A DNA stretch of 38,974 nt from an uncultured Oscillospiraceae bacterium (GCA_934597585.1 CAKTSA010000014.1:1-38974), one strand, 5' to 3'; shown: positions 25,513 through 33,663, numbered from the stretch's first letter. The notes: generated from the sequence alone by a model not told the origin. Numbers and translations are program-made.

Positions 25513-26715
25513 ATGGACAAGCTTTCGCGAAAAGTGAATCTCCACCACGCCGCCATGCAGGGCAGCTATTTCACCGGGTTTTCCGCCATCTGGGGCTTCG
25601 GGCCGGTGCTGCTGCTGTACCTGGGGCTGAGCAACAGCGCGCTGGGCGTGGTCACGTCGCTGGCGCTGCTGCTGCCGCTGGTGATCCAGCCGGCGCTGGC
25701 GGCGCTGTCGGACGCCGACAGGCGGTGGACCAGCCGGCGGCTGGCGCTGGTGCTGTCGCTGCTGACCATGGCGGCCGGGGTGGTCATGACGGTGTGCACC
25801 GGGCAGAAGACGGTGCTGCTGGCGGCCTACGCCGTCATCGGCGTGCTGCTGGTGTGTACGGCACCGTTCTTCAACAGCATGGTGATGGCGTACCACCTGC
25901 GGGGCGTGGACATCAACTACGGTCTGGGCCGGGGCACCGGCTCCACCACCTATGCCATCGTGGCGCTGGTGCTGGGCTTTGTGCTGGAGAAGGAGAGCCC
26001 GACGGTGATCCTGCCGGTGTTTCTGGCGGCGCTGGCGGTGCAGATCGCCGCGGTGTGGAGCTTCCGCTATCCGCTGCCCCCTGCGCCGGAGGCGCAGGAG
26101 AAGGCTCAGCCCCAGGTGCTGGGGCTGGGGGCGCTGCTGCGGCGGTATCCGGCCTTTACGGTGCTGCTGGTGGGCTGCGCGCTGCTGCAGGGCGGGCACA
26201 ACGCCTGCAATACCTATATGATCCACATCGCCGCCAAAGCCGGGGCGGGGGAGAGCCTGATGGGCGCGGTGCTGGCGCTGTCGGCCTTTATGGAGCTGCC
26301 GGCCATGGCGCTGTTTCCCCGGATGCGGCGGCGGTTCGGGCTGCGGACGCTGTTTCTGGTATGCGCGGCCGCGTTTGTGGGGAAGGATCTGCTGTTTCTG
26401 CTGGCCCGGTCGCCGGTGCTGCTGTACGCGGCGGCGCTGCTGCAGTTTTTTGAGTTCGGCATCTTCCTGCCGGCCACGGTCTACTATGTGGCGGAGTATC
26501 TGGACAGTGCCAACCAGGTGAAGGGGCAGGGGCTCATCCATGTGTTTTCCAACGGGCTGGGCCCGGCGGTGATGACCGCTGTGGGCGGCCGGCTCATCGA
26601 CCGGTTCGATGTGAACGCCATGCTGCTGTTCACCACCGTCGCCGGGGCGGTGGGCTTTCTGGTGGTGGCGGCGGCCACTGCGCGCAATTCTGACAAGAGG
26701 AGCAATACGATATGA
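25513..26715 (+). CDS. MFS transporter
   Basis: A 400-aa integral membrane protein with about 12 hydrophobic helices and a charged central loop (PPAPEAQEKAQPQ, about residue 196) between two six-helix halves. The first half carries the conserved loop DADRRWTSRR after helix 2, and the second half has FPRMRRRFGLRT at the equivalent place, as in MFS proteins. The substrate cannot be told. ATG 25513 has GGGAG eight bases upstream; ATG 25501 is an alternative. The stop overlaps the next start (ATGA), so both transporters are made together. Confidence 0.85.
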   Translation: MDKLSRKVNLHHAAMQGSYFTGFSAIWGFGPVLLLYLGLSNSALGVVTSLALLLPLVIQPALAALSDADRRWTSRRLALVLSLLTMAAGVVMTVCTGQKTVLLAAYAVIGVLLVCTAPFFNSMVMAYHLRGVDINYGLGRGTGSTTYAIVALVLGFVLEKESPTVILPVFLAALAVQIAAVWSFRYPLPPAPEAQEKAQPQVLGLGALLRRYPAFTVLLVGCALLQGGHNACNTYMIHIAAKAGAGESLMGAVLALSAFMELPAMALFPRMRRRFGLRTLFLVCAAAFVGKDLLFLLARSPVLLYAAALLQFFEFGIFLPATVYYVAEYLDSANQVKGQGLIHVFSNGLGPAVMTAVGGRLIDRFDVNAMLLFTTVAGAVGFLVVAAATARNSDKRSNTI

Positions 26716-27638
26716 TCGGTTCTTTTTTGATGGTGGGTCAGCAGGTGCTGATCCTGTTCGCTTTGATGGCGGTGGGCTTTGCTATGGGCAAGGCCAAACT
26801 GATGGGGGACAAGGGCAGTCTGGCTATGACGAATCTGGTGATGTACGCGGTGTCCCCCGCCATGATGGTGGTGGCCTTTCAGCGGGAGAGGGACGCGGCG
26901 GATCTGCACAACTTCCTGATCTGCCTGCTGCTGGCGGCGGCGGTGCATATCGGCAGTATCCTGCTGGCCTATGCGGCCCTGCGGGGGAAGGATCGGACCT
27001 GCGGCGTGCTGCGCTTCGGCACGGTGTTCTCCAACTGCGGCTTTATGGGCTATCCGCTGATGACGGCGCTGCTGGGCAGCATCGGCGTGTTCTACGGCTC
27101 GGCCTACGTGGTGGTGTTCACGGTATTGACGTGGACGATGGGCATCTACATGATGACCCACGACGCCAGCAAGCTGCGGCTGAAGAACATTCTGCTGAAT
27201 CCCGGCGTGCTGAGCGTGGTGGCGGCCATGGCGCTGTATCTGCTGTCGGTGCGCCTGCCGGAGATCGTCATGACGCCGCTGACGTATCTGGCCAATATGA
27301 ATACGCCTCTGCCCACCATCGTGGTGGGGTATCAGCTGAGCCACGCGGACTTCCGCCAGGCCTTTGCCGACCGCCGCTCCTGGACGGCCCTGGTGCTGCG
27401 TCTGGTGGTGATCCCGCTGCTGACCGTGGGGCTGTGCTATGTCCTGCGGGTGGAGAGCGCCGTGGCGCTGGTGACCGTCATCGCCGCCAGCACGCCGCCT
27501 GCCGCGCTGCTGAGCATGTTTGCCCAGAAGTTCGAGAGCGACACCCGTCTGGCCTCCAGTGTGGTGTCGGTGTACACCGCCCTGTCCGTGGCGACCATTC
27601 CGCCGGTGGTGGGACTGGCCCAGTACCTGATGGGATAA
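26712..27638 (+). CDS. AEC (auxin efflux carrier) family transporter
   Basis: A 308-aa membrane protein of about ten helices. It shows the AEC pattern: N-terminal VGFAMGKAKLM, an internal GTVFSNCGFMGYPL segment and a C-terminal ASTPPAA segment in a membrane helix. Bacterial members move organic acids such as malate. A carboxylate exporter would suit a fermenter, but the substrate is not readable. It is translationally coupled to the MFS gene. Confidence 0.88.
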   Translation: MIGSFLMVGQQVLILFALMAVGFAMGKAKLMGDKGSLAMTNLVMYAVSPAMMVVAFQRERDAADLHNFLICLLLAAAVHIGSILLAYAALRGKDRTCGVLRFGTVFSNCGFMGYPLMTALLGSIGVFYGSAYVVVFTVLTWTMGIYMMTHDASKLRLKNILLNPGVLSVVAAMALYLLSVRLPEIVMTPLTYLANMNTPLPTIVVGYQLSHADFRQAFADRRSWTALVLRLVVIPLLTVGLCYVLRVESAVALVTVIAASTPPAALLSMFAQKFESDTRLASSVVSVYTALSVATIPPVVGLAQYLMG

Positions 27639-28143
27639 GGACACATGGGCGTAAGGGAGAATTTTCGGATGAAGGAGAAAATTCTGTCAAAAAGAATTAT
27701 GTAAACAAAACGGCATGTGCGCAATATGTGTAAACCGCGTTTGCGGGTTTTCCAAAAAGAGGGAAAAGCCTGCAAAAGCGTGGAAAACACGGGGAATACA
27801 CCGTGGTGGAAAAAGGTGTGGAAAGTGTGGATAACTCCTTGTAGAAGTTATGCGGCGCAGAATTATGTAAACCAGATGTAAAGGAAAAGGCCTGTCGAAA
27901 GAACCGGGAAAAATATAGCAAAAAGGAAAAAAGAGGGGGCTTGTGCATATTTTTGGCGGTTGTTGATTTTGCCGAACGGAGGGGAAGACGGTCGAAAAAA
28001 GGGGAGTACGTGCCGGAAAACTTTCATCCGCCGGGGAAATGATTACCCTGTGTATTTCCCAGCGGAAAACCGGGGGAAATGGCGGCGCGGGCCGGGCCGG
28101 GACGAAAAATAGGAGTTGACGGGCGGCATGATCTGTGGTATGA
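27639..28143. other. Non-coding AT-richer stretch with DnaA-box-like repeats
   Basis: No gene seen. It holds a perfect reverse DnaA box TGTGGATAA (27826-27834) directly abutting TGTGGAAAG (27817-27825), with GGTGGAAAA (27805-27813) and CGTGGAAAA (27779-27787) in the same orientation. An exact 14-bp direct repeat AGAATTATGTAAAC occurs at 27693-27706 and 27859-27872. A 9-bp hairpin AGAATTTTC/GAAAATTCT (27658-27685) follows the AEC gene. Confidence 0.5.
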
Positions 28144-28144
28144 T
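28116..28144 (+). promoter_or_regulatory. Promoter of tRNA-Thr
   Basis: TTGACG (28116-28121), 17-base spacer, TATGAT (28139-28144), about 75 bases before the tRNA. Confidence 0.75.
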
Positions 28145-28218
28145 ATCATATGGTTTTCAGCGGTGCTGAACGACCGGAAGCAAAAAGAGTACGGCGAGGA
28201 GCCGATTCTCATAGAGAT

Positions 28219-28294
28219 GCTTGTGTGGCTCAGCTGGCAGAGCAGCTCACTCGTAATGAGCAGGTCGCCGGTTCGAATCCGGCCACAAGCTCCA
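28219..28294 (+). tRNA. tRNA-Thr (anticodon CGT)
   Basis: 76 nt including an encoded CCA end. The acceptor arms GCTTGTG / CACAAGC pair fully. The anticodon stem is GCTCA / TGAGC with loop CTCGTAA, giving anticodon CGT (reads ACG). The T arm is GCCGG TTCGAAT CCGGC. It is transcribed from its own promoter and followed within two bases by a terminator hairpin. Confidence 0.97.
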
Positions 28295-28295
28295 G

Positions 28296-28325
28296 ACTCC
28301 TCGCGGATGACGCGAGGAGTTTTTC
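28296..28325 (+). terminator. tRNA-Thr terminator that also carries a Shine-Dalgarno sequence
   Basis: A perfect 10-bp stem ACTCCTCGCG / CGCGAGGAGT (28296-28305, 28311-28320), then TTTTCT. The right arm contains GAGGAG, placed correctly before the ATG at 28327. Confidence 0.85.
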
Positions 28326-28326
28326 T

Positions 28327-28503
28327 ATGTACAAGAGCAGCGACAAGCGATATACACTTCCTATGAAGAACGCGGAGGCCTCCGTCCGCATGGAGGGCTG
28401 TCAGGTGACGCCCCAGATGCGGGAGCAGTGCCAGCGGGTGCTGCGTGGCGAGGTGACCACGGCGGAGCTGCTGCGGCGGGTGCTGGGCGAGGCGATACGA
28501 TAA
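28327..28503 (+). CDS. 58-aa small protein, possibly VbhA-like
   Basis: The ATG at 28327 has GAGGAG about eight bases upstream, but that sequence is inside the tRNA terminator stem. The C-terminal half (about residues 26-58) reads as two short helices with the pattern VTPQMREQC, RVLRGEVTT and ELLRRVL. This resembles the short VbhA-type antitoxin fold that normally partners a Fic toxin. No Fic gene is in the window, so function is open. ATG 28363 is an alternative start without a clear ribosome-binding site. An operon with ylmH (33-base gap) is possible. Confidence 0.55.
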   Translation: MYKSSDKRYTLPMKNAEASVRMEGCQVTPQMREQCQRVLRGEVTTAELLRRVLGEAIR

Positions 28504-28536
28504 TGTAAGGAGCGAAAGGAAAAGGGGGGAGCGACC

Positions 28537-29322
28537 ATGGACAAGCAGCGGGCCATCGCTGCTGCGGCGGAGACGGAGGAGGACCGGCTGCTGCTGGCCC
28601 GGATCTATGACAGGCTGACCCACGCCGAGGAGCGGAATATCTTCGCCGCCACCGGGTTCCTCTCGCCCCGGGAGCAGGCGCTGACGCAGCGGCTGCTGCC
28701 CCATATGGCTTTGACCTTCTTCGGCGGCTGCGAGGGCGCGGAGCGCTGCCTGGCCTGCTATCTGCCGGAGTATCTGACGGAGGACTGTCTCACCGACGAC
28801 GACGGTCCGGTGGCCGCGGTGCGGGCCGCCTACTATGAAAAGGATACGCTGACCCATCGGGATTTTTTGGGCAGCCTCATGGGTGCCGGCGTCAAGCGGG
28901 AGACGGTGGGGGACATCTACGTCTCGCCCGGGGCCTGCGACTTTCTGGTGACCCGGGCGGTGCTGCCCTATCTGCTGGAGAACCTGACCGCGGCGGGACG
29001 GACGAAGCTGCATCTGTCGGCCATCCCCCTGGCGGAGGTGCAGCGCCCGGCGGCGGAGAAGCGGGAGATCCGGGACACGGTGCCCTCCCTGCGGCTGGAT
29101 TGCCTGGTGGGGGCGGCGTTCTCCATGGCCCGGGGCCCTGCCGGACAGCTGATTGCCGCGGGAAAGGTGGCCGTCAACGACCTGGTGTGCCTGAAGGGCG
29201 ACCGGCAGCTGAAGGAGGGCGACCGCATCGCCGTGCGGGGCTTCGGAAAGGCGGAACTGGCCCAGGTGGGCGGCACCACCCGGAAGGGCCGCCTGTCCGT
29301 CACGCTGGCGCGGTGGGTATGA
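28537..29322 (+). CDS. ylmH: S4-domain RNA-binding protein, YlmH/RqcP2 family
   Basis: A 261-aa protein; ATG 28537 follows GGGGGGAGCGACC. An N-terminal helical region leads to the family's central domain (GDIYVSPGACDFLV is characteristic), and the C-terminal S4 RNA-binding domain (about residues 180-240) contains the segment LRLDCLVGAAFSMAR. YlmH lies in the division cluster in Bacillus, and related proteins take part in ribosome-associated quality control, helping alanine-tail addition on stalled 50S subunits. Here it stands apart from division genes. A terminator follows. Confidence 0.88.
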   Translation: MDKQRAIAAAAETEEDRLLLARIYDRLTHAEERNIFAATGFLSPREQALTQRLLPHMALTFFGGCEGAERCLACYLPEYLTEDCLTDDDGPVAAVRAAYYEKDTLTHRDFLGSLMGAGVKRETVGDIYVSPGACDFLVTRAVLPYLLENLTAAGRTKLHLSAIPLAEVQRPAAEKREIRDTVPSLRLDCLVGAAFSMARGPAGQLIAAGKVAVNDLVCLKGDRQLKEGDRIAVRGFGKAELAQVGGTTRKGRLSVTLARWV

Positions 29323-29335
29323 AAATAGGACAAAA

Positions 29336-29366
29336 GAGGGCGGAAGCGGGGCTTCCGTCCTCTTTT
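29336..29366 (+). terminator. Terminator after ylmH
   Basis: An 11-bp stem (29336-29346 with 29352-29362, one G-U pair) followed by TTTTTG. Confidence 0.85.
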
Positions 29367-29470
29367 TGCTGTGCATCGTGAAAAATGCACAAAGAGCGGC
29401 GGATAGAACGCGGCGGCCGGTGGGCAAGTGGATGAATTCCCTTTTCCGACAAAAAAATGTGAATTTTCTG

Positions 29471-29557
29471 TTGACAAATTAGCTCTCGCTAACTATAATA
29501 TTGGCGTGGTTAGAAAGGGCTAACCATTTTTTGAGATGCAAGGTTAGCCCATGCTAA
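29471..29557 (+). promoter_or_regulatory. Iron-uptake promoter with three DtxR-like operators
   Basis: A consensus promoter TTGACA (29471-29476), 17-base spacer, TATAAT (29494-29499). Three palindromes of form TTAGC-N4-GCTAA follow: 29479-29492 exactly in the spacer, 29510-29523 (TTAGA left arm) over the start region, and 29544-29557 in the leader. They match the half-sites of DtxR/IdeR-type iron boxes (TTAG...CTAA). The expected logic is repression when Fe2+ is sufficient. The regulator gene is not in the window. Confidence 0.82.
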
Positions 29558-29577
29558 TATAGAAAGAAGGGAAGCAT

Positions 29578-29790
29578 ATGATGCCGCTGACATTGGCCGA
29601 TGTGGGAACGGAGCAGATCATCCACCGGATCGGCGGAAATGACGAGGTGCGCCGGCACCTGGAAAATCTGGGATTCGTGGCGGGCGGCGAGGTCACGCTG
29701 ATCAGCTCGCTGGGCGGCAACGTCATCGTCAAGGTCAAGGAATCCCGCGTGGCCATCAGTGAAGAGATGGCGCGGAAGATCATGGTATGA
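29578..29790 (+). CDS. feoA: FeoA domain protein (first copy)
   Basis: A 70-aa SH3-like small protein with the segments RRHLENLGFVAGGEV and NVIVKVKESRVAI, typical of FeoA, the cytosolic partner of the ferrous transporter FeoB. ATG 29578 or the adjacent ATG 29581 may start it. It is first in the iron operon, directly under the three operators. Confidence 0.9.
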   Translation: MMPLTLADVGTEQIIHRIGGNDEVRRHLENLGFVAGGEVTLISSLGGNVIVKVKESRVAISEEMARKIMV

Positions 29791-30022
29791 CGAGCTGGCG
29801 AAAAATCTGACGATTTTTCTGCCAAAAGAGCTTGCGGCTGGCTGCGCGCACCCGTTGGGTGCACTGGCAGCCGAGAAGTATTTTTCTGACGCACATGTCG
29901 TCAGAAAAATGATTTAATTTTTTCGCCGCTTGCGAGCGGCGAACTCTGCGAGGCTGCGAAGCTTTTATTGTGTCTTTATTTTTTGAATTTTATATAAATA
30001 TCGTGTGATAAGGAGGAGACGT
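29791..30022 (+). other. Spacer between the two feoA genes with several hairpins
   Basis: No gene. There are perfect inverted repeats ATTTTTCTGACG/CGTCAGAAAAAT (29880-29891 and 29899-29910) and TTCGCCGCT/AGCGGCGAA (29922-29930 and 29935-29943). Nested GGCTGC/GCAGCC around GCACCC/GGGTGC (about 29840-29872) is also present. They may partly terminate the transcript or be remnants of palindromic repeats. Confidence 0.5.
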
Positions 30023-30244
30023 ATGAAAACGTTGAAAGAGGCCAAGATCGGCCAGACCGTGAAGGTCGTCAAGCTCCACGGCGAAGGCCCCGTCAAGCGC
30101 CGCATCATGGACATGGGTATCACCCGCGGCACTGAGGTGTATGTCCGCAAGGTAGCACCCCTGGGCGATCCTATGGAGGTCACGGTGCGCGGCTATGAGC
30201 TGTCTCTGCGCAAGGCCGACACGGAAATGATTGAGGTCGAGTAA
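30023..30244 (+). CDS. feoA: FeoA domain protein (second copy)
   Basis: A 73-aa FeoA/SH3 protein; ATG 30023 follows AAGGAGGAGA. It contains RRIMDMGITRGTEVYV and a VRGYELSLRKADTEMIEV end, the canonical FeoA pattern and closer to the family norm than the first copy. It precedes feoB by about 50 bases. Confidence 0.93.
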   Translation: MKTLKEAKIGQTVKVVKLHGEGPVKRRIMDMGITRGTEVYVRKVAPLGDPMEVTVRGYELSLRKADTEMIEVE

Positions 30245-30293
30245 TAAAAATTTTTGTGTGACGGTTAGCGTCAGCTATCCGAAAGGAGCGTAT

Positions 30294-32699
30294 ATGGAAA
30301 AGCAAATCAAAATTGCCCTTGCGGGCAACCCGAACTCCGGTAAAACCACGCTGTTCAATGCGTTGACCGGCTCCAACCAGTTCGTGGGCAACTGGCCCGG
30401 CGTTACGGTGGAGAAGAAGGAAGGCAAGCTGAAGAAGCACGATGACGTGACCATCATGGACTTGCCCGGCATTTACTCTCTGTCCCCCTACACGCTGGAG
30501 GAAGTGGTGGCCCGTAACTACCTGATCGACCAGCGTCCCGACGCCATCCTGAACATCATCGACGGCACGAACCTGGAGCGTAACCTGTACCTGACCACGC
30601 AGCTGACCGAGCTGGGCATCCCTGTGGTCATCGCCATCAACATGATGGATCTCGTGAAGAAGAACGGCGACGAGATCAACATCCCCGAGCTGTCCCGCCA
30701 GCTGGGCTGCCAGATCGTGGAGATCTCCGCCCTGAAGGGGACCGGCGTCATGGAGGCCGCCGAGGCTGCCATCAACGCCGCCAAGAGCGCCAAGACCGTT
30801 CCCATGCATACCTTCTCCGGCCCCGTGGAGCACGCCATCGCCCACATCGAGGAGGCCGCTGTTCACAGCATGCCCGAGGAGCAGCAGCGCTGGTACGCCA
30901 TCAAGATCTTTGAGCGGGATGACAAGGTGCTGGCCAAGCTGAACATCCCCGCCGCGACCATGACCCACATCGAGACCGACATCAAGGCCGCCGAGAAGGA
31001 GCTGGACGACGACGCCGAGTCCATCATCACCAACGAGCGCTACGTCTACATCGCTGAGGTCATCAAGAGCTGCTATAAGAAGAAGAACAAGGGCGAGCTG
31101 TCCACCTCTGATAAGATCGACCGCATCGTCACCAACCGCTGGCTGGGCCTGCCCATCTTCGCCATCGTCATGTTCCTGGTGTACTGGATCGCCATGGTGG
31201 GCGTGGGCGCACCGGCTACCGACTGGGCCAATGACGGCCTGTTCGGTGACGGCTGGCACCTGTTCGGCATCGGCACCGCCGAGTATACCGAGGTGGCCGA
31301 CGCCTATGGCGAGGCATCCCTGATCGTGGATGGCTATGACGCCTACATCGAAGAAAACGGCCAGCTGGCCGCCGACGGTACCTTCACCTATGACGTGGAG
31401 GACGAGGAGACCCTGGCCATCGAGACCGAAACCGCCACACTGGCTGACTATGAGAAGGCCAAGGCCACGCTGGACGAGATCGGCGAAGAGCCGGATCCCG
31501 CCGACTACGGCGTTTGGGTTCCCGGTATCCCTGTTCTGATCGGCAACGGTCTGGAAGCCGCCGGTACGTCCGAGTGGCTCAGCGGCCTGATCCTTGACGG
31601 TATCGTGGCCGGTGTCGGCGCGGTGCTGGGCTTCGTTCCCCAGATGCTGGTGCTGTTCCTGATGCTGGCCTTCCTGGAGGCTTGCGGCTACATGGCCCGT
31701 ATTGCCTTCGTTCTGGACCGTATCTTCCGCAAGTTCGGCCTGTCCGGTAAGTCCTTCATCCCCATGCTGATCGGTACCGGCTGCGGTATCCCCGGCGTTA
31801 TGGCGTCCCGTACCATCGAGAATGAACGTGACCGCCGTATGACCATCATGACCACCACCTTCATCCCCTGCGGCGCCAAGGTGCCCTTCATCGGCATGAT
31901 CGCCGGCGCTCTGTTCGGCGGCAGCGCATGGGTCTCCACCTCCGCTTACTTCATCGGTATGGCGGCCATCATCGTCTCTGGTATCATCCTGAAGAAGACC
32001 AAGATGTTCGCCGGCGACCCTGCTCCCTTCGTTATGGAGCTGCCCGCTTACCACTGGCCCACTCTGGGCAACGTGCTCCGCAGCATGTGGGAGCGCGGCT
32101 GGTCCTTCATCAAGAAGGCCGGTACCATCATCCTGCTGTCCACCATCTTCGTGTGGTTCACCACCTACTTCGGCTGGGTCGACGGCCAGTTCCAGATGCT
32201 GTCTGAGGATCAGATCGACGGCTCCATCCTGGCCAAGATCGGCAACGCCATCGCTTGGATCTTCGCGCCTCTGGGCTGGGGCAACTGGCAGGCTACCGTG
32301 GCCTCCATCACCGGCCTGGTGGCAAAGGAGAACATCGTCGGTACGCTGGGCGTTCTGTACGGCGGCGGCGAGGGCACTGTCTATGACGCCATCGGTGCTG
32401 CTTTCACCGGTATCAGCGGCTACTCCTTCCTGGTGTTCAACCTGCTGTGCGCTCCCTGCTTCGCGGCCATCGGCGCTATCAAGCGTGAGATGAACAACGC
32501 CAAGTGGACCTGGTTCGCCATCGGCTATCAGTGCGGCTTCGCTTATCTGATCGCTCTGATGATTAACCAGTTCGGCGGTTGGGCTGTGGGCACCGGCAGC
32601 ATCATCGGCACCATCGTGGCCGTCATCGTTCTGGCTGGCCTGCTGTACATGCTGTTCCGTCCCTACAAGGACGCCACCAAGCTGAGCGTGAAGATGTAA
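30294..32699 (+). CDS. feoB: Ferrous iron transporter FeoB
   Basis: An 801-aa protein; ATG 30294 follows AAAGGAGCG. The N-terminal G domain has G1 GNPNSGKTT (residues 11-19), G3 DLPGIYS and G4 NMMD (116-119), then the helical regulatory domain. The membrane part has Gate segments with the conserved Cys in GTGCGIPG and FIPCGAK. It imports Fe2+ across the cytoplasmic membrane. Between the first membrane helix and the next, a long acidic extracytoplasmic insert rich in Asp, Glu and Ala (about 31276-31515, roughly 80 residues) exceeds the E. coli-type loop. The two feoA genes and a Cys-rich peptide complete the operon. Confidence 0.97.
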   Translation: MEKQIKIALAGNPNSGKTTLFNALTGSNQFVGNWPGVTVEKKEGKLKKHDDVTIMDLPGIYSLSPYTLEEVVARNYLIDQRPDAILNIIDGTNLERNLYLTTQLTELGIPVVIAINMMDLVKKNGDEINIPELSRQLGCQIVEISALKGTGVMEAAEAAINAAKSAKTVPMHTFSGPVEHAIAHIEEAAVHSMPEEQQRWYAIKIFERDDKVLAKLNIPAATMTHIETDIKAAEKELDDDAESIITNERYVYIAEVIKSCYKKKNKGELSTSDKIDRIVTNRWLGLPIFAIVMFLVYWIAMVGVGAPATDWANDGLFGDGWHLFGIGTAEYTEVADAYGEASLIVDGYDAYIEENGQLAADGTFTYDVEDEETLAIETETATLADYEKAKATLDEIGEEPDPADYGVWVPGIPVLIGNGLEAAGTSEWLSGLILDGIVAGVGAVLGFVPQMLVLFLMLAFLEACGYMARIAFVLDRIFRKFGLSGKSFIPMLIGTGCGIPGVMASRTIENERDRRMTIMTTTFIPCGAKVPFIGMIAGALFGGSAWVSTSAYFIGMAAIIVSGIILKKTKMFAGDPAPFVMELPAYHWPTLGNVLRSMWERGWSFIKKAGTIILLSTIFVWFTTYFGWVDGQFQMLSEDQIDGSILAKIGNAIAWIFAPLGWGNWQATVASITGLVAKENIVGTLGVLYGGGEGTVYDAIGAAFTGISGYSFLVFNLLCAPCFAAIGAIKREMNNAKWTWFAIGYQCGFAYLIALMINQFGGWAVGTGSIIGTIVAVIVLAGLLYMLFRPYKDATKLSVKM

Positions 32700-32753
32700 T
32701 TCACCCCGCAATATCACCCACTACTTACTGATTCTGAGAAAGGAGCGCTTGCC

Positions 32754-32909
32754 ATGCTGGCTGATATTCTGATTTGTCTTGTTCTGATCGCCATTGTCAC
32801 TTCCATTGTCCATTCCCTCATCAAAAACAAAAAGCAGGGCAAGAGTCTCTGCTCCGGAGCCTGCACTGGCAACTGCTCCCACTGCGGAGGCCATTGCAGC
32901 CACAGATAA
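32754..32909 (+). CDS. FeoB-associated Cys-rich small membrane protein
   Basis: A 51-aa protein with AAAGGAGCG upstream. One membrane helix (about residues 2-24) is followed by basic KNKKQGKS and a Cys/His-rich tail with five Cys (CSGAC, CSHCGGHC) and two further His. It matches the small Cys-rich membrane peptides often encoded after feoB in Firmicutes. A role in holding Fe2+ near the transporter or sensing metal or redox state is plausible but unproven. A perfect terminator follows directly. Confidence 0.85.
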   Translation: MLADILICLVLIAIVTSIVHSLIKNKKQGKSLCSGACTGNCSHCGGHCSHR

Positions 32910-32944
32910 TGAAAAACGGCCGTCGAAAGACGGCCGTTTTTCAT
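32909..32944 (+). terminator. Terminator of the feo operon
   Basis: A 16-bp perfect stem with loop GAAA (32909-32924 and 32929-32944; arm includes AAAAACGGCCGTC), with the T-run on the 3' arm. Confidence 0.9.
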
Positions 32945-32970
32945 GGATATCGATGAGATCGTTTGGGGAG

Positions 32971-33538
32971 GTTTCGCGCTTCCGAGCGCGAGGGGAATTC
33001 CGTGCCTTCGGGCACGGGACACTTTTGGCCACGGCCCCAAAAGTGTCCAAAAGGGCCGCTTGAAACCCAGGTTTCAAGGCTTCCTGCGCGCTATGCTCTG
33101 TGCAGTATGGCGGATCATACCGCACGTTCGCAGAACACGGTTGATTTCGTATCGTATGACGCATCGACTCTGCTCCTGCGCCGCTGCCGCTGATGCGGTG
33201 CAACGGTAGAAGGTGAATCGTTGTACGGCGGGGCGTCGGGGACGCCGCCCCCTACGGCTCTTCTATCGGCAGCCGATGCGTAGGGGCCGGCGTCCTCGAC
33301 GGCCCGCACGATAGATGCAAAGACTTTTTCCCTGCACCGCATCAGCGGCAGCGGCGCTGGAGCAGAGACGATCCTTTTACGAATCGAAAAAGGAAATCCC
33401 CTGTGATCGTGCGGTATACAATCACAATTTCGTACACACTATAGCGCGCCCGGAGATGAAGGAACCGGAGGTTCCTTCCGGTGTCTTTGCCTACTTTTGT
33501 CACTGTTGACAAAAGTAGGTCGCGCCGGAGCGCGAAAC
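32971..33538 (+). repeat. Intergenic nested-hairpin repeat, copy B
   Basis: 568 bp in the same orientation as copy A. The left end is GTTTCGCGCTTCCGAGCGCG and the right end is its near inverse at about 33522-33538. The inner hairpins keep their form but change sequence (ACTTTTGG/CCAAAAGT left; CTACTTTTGTC/GACAAAAGTAG right). The central AGCGGCAGCGGCGCT, GACGAATCGAAAAA and CTATAGCGCGC blocks are conserved. The middle carries extra DNA with GTAGGGG-type hairpins (about 33229-33305). A second TTTCGTCCCCGCGGGGACGA hairpin follows at 33543-33562. It contains no credible gene. Confidence 0.8.
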
Positions 33539-33598
33539 CTCCTTTCGTCCCCGCGGGGACGAAATCCCCCGACTTTCGCAATGTAAACAGACAAACCC

Positions 33599-33627
33599 TT
33601 GACACGCTGCGTGTTTCACGATATGAT
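33599..33627 (+). promoter_or_regulatory. Promoter of the TetR gene
   Basis: TTGACA (33599-33604), 17-base spacer, TATGAT (33622-33627), just right of repeat copy B. Confidence 0.8.
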
Positions 33628-33663
33628 ACTATACAGAATTTTTCATTGAGGGGTTCACTCATT

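Noticed and set aside
27639..28143. Chromosomal origin of replication
   Set aside because: DnaA-box-like repeats are present, but dnaA, dnaN, rpmH or other origin neighbours are not. It is kept only as a lower-level finding.
30180..32717. 845-codon open frame opposite feoB
   Set aside because: FeoB on the plus strand is unmistakable; the antisense frame is a composition artefact.
18485..33540. CRISPR array or integrated phage to explain the intergenic repeats
   Set aside because: The repeats are far apart, hundreds of bases long and palindromic, without regular spacers, cas genes, integrases or phage genes.
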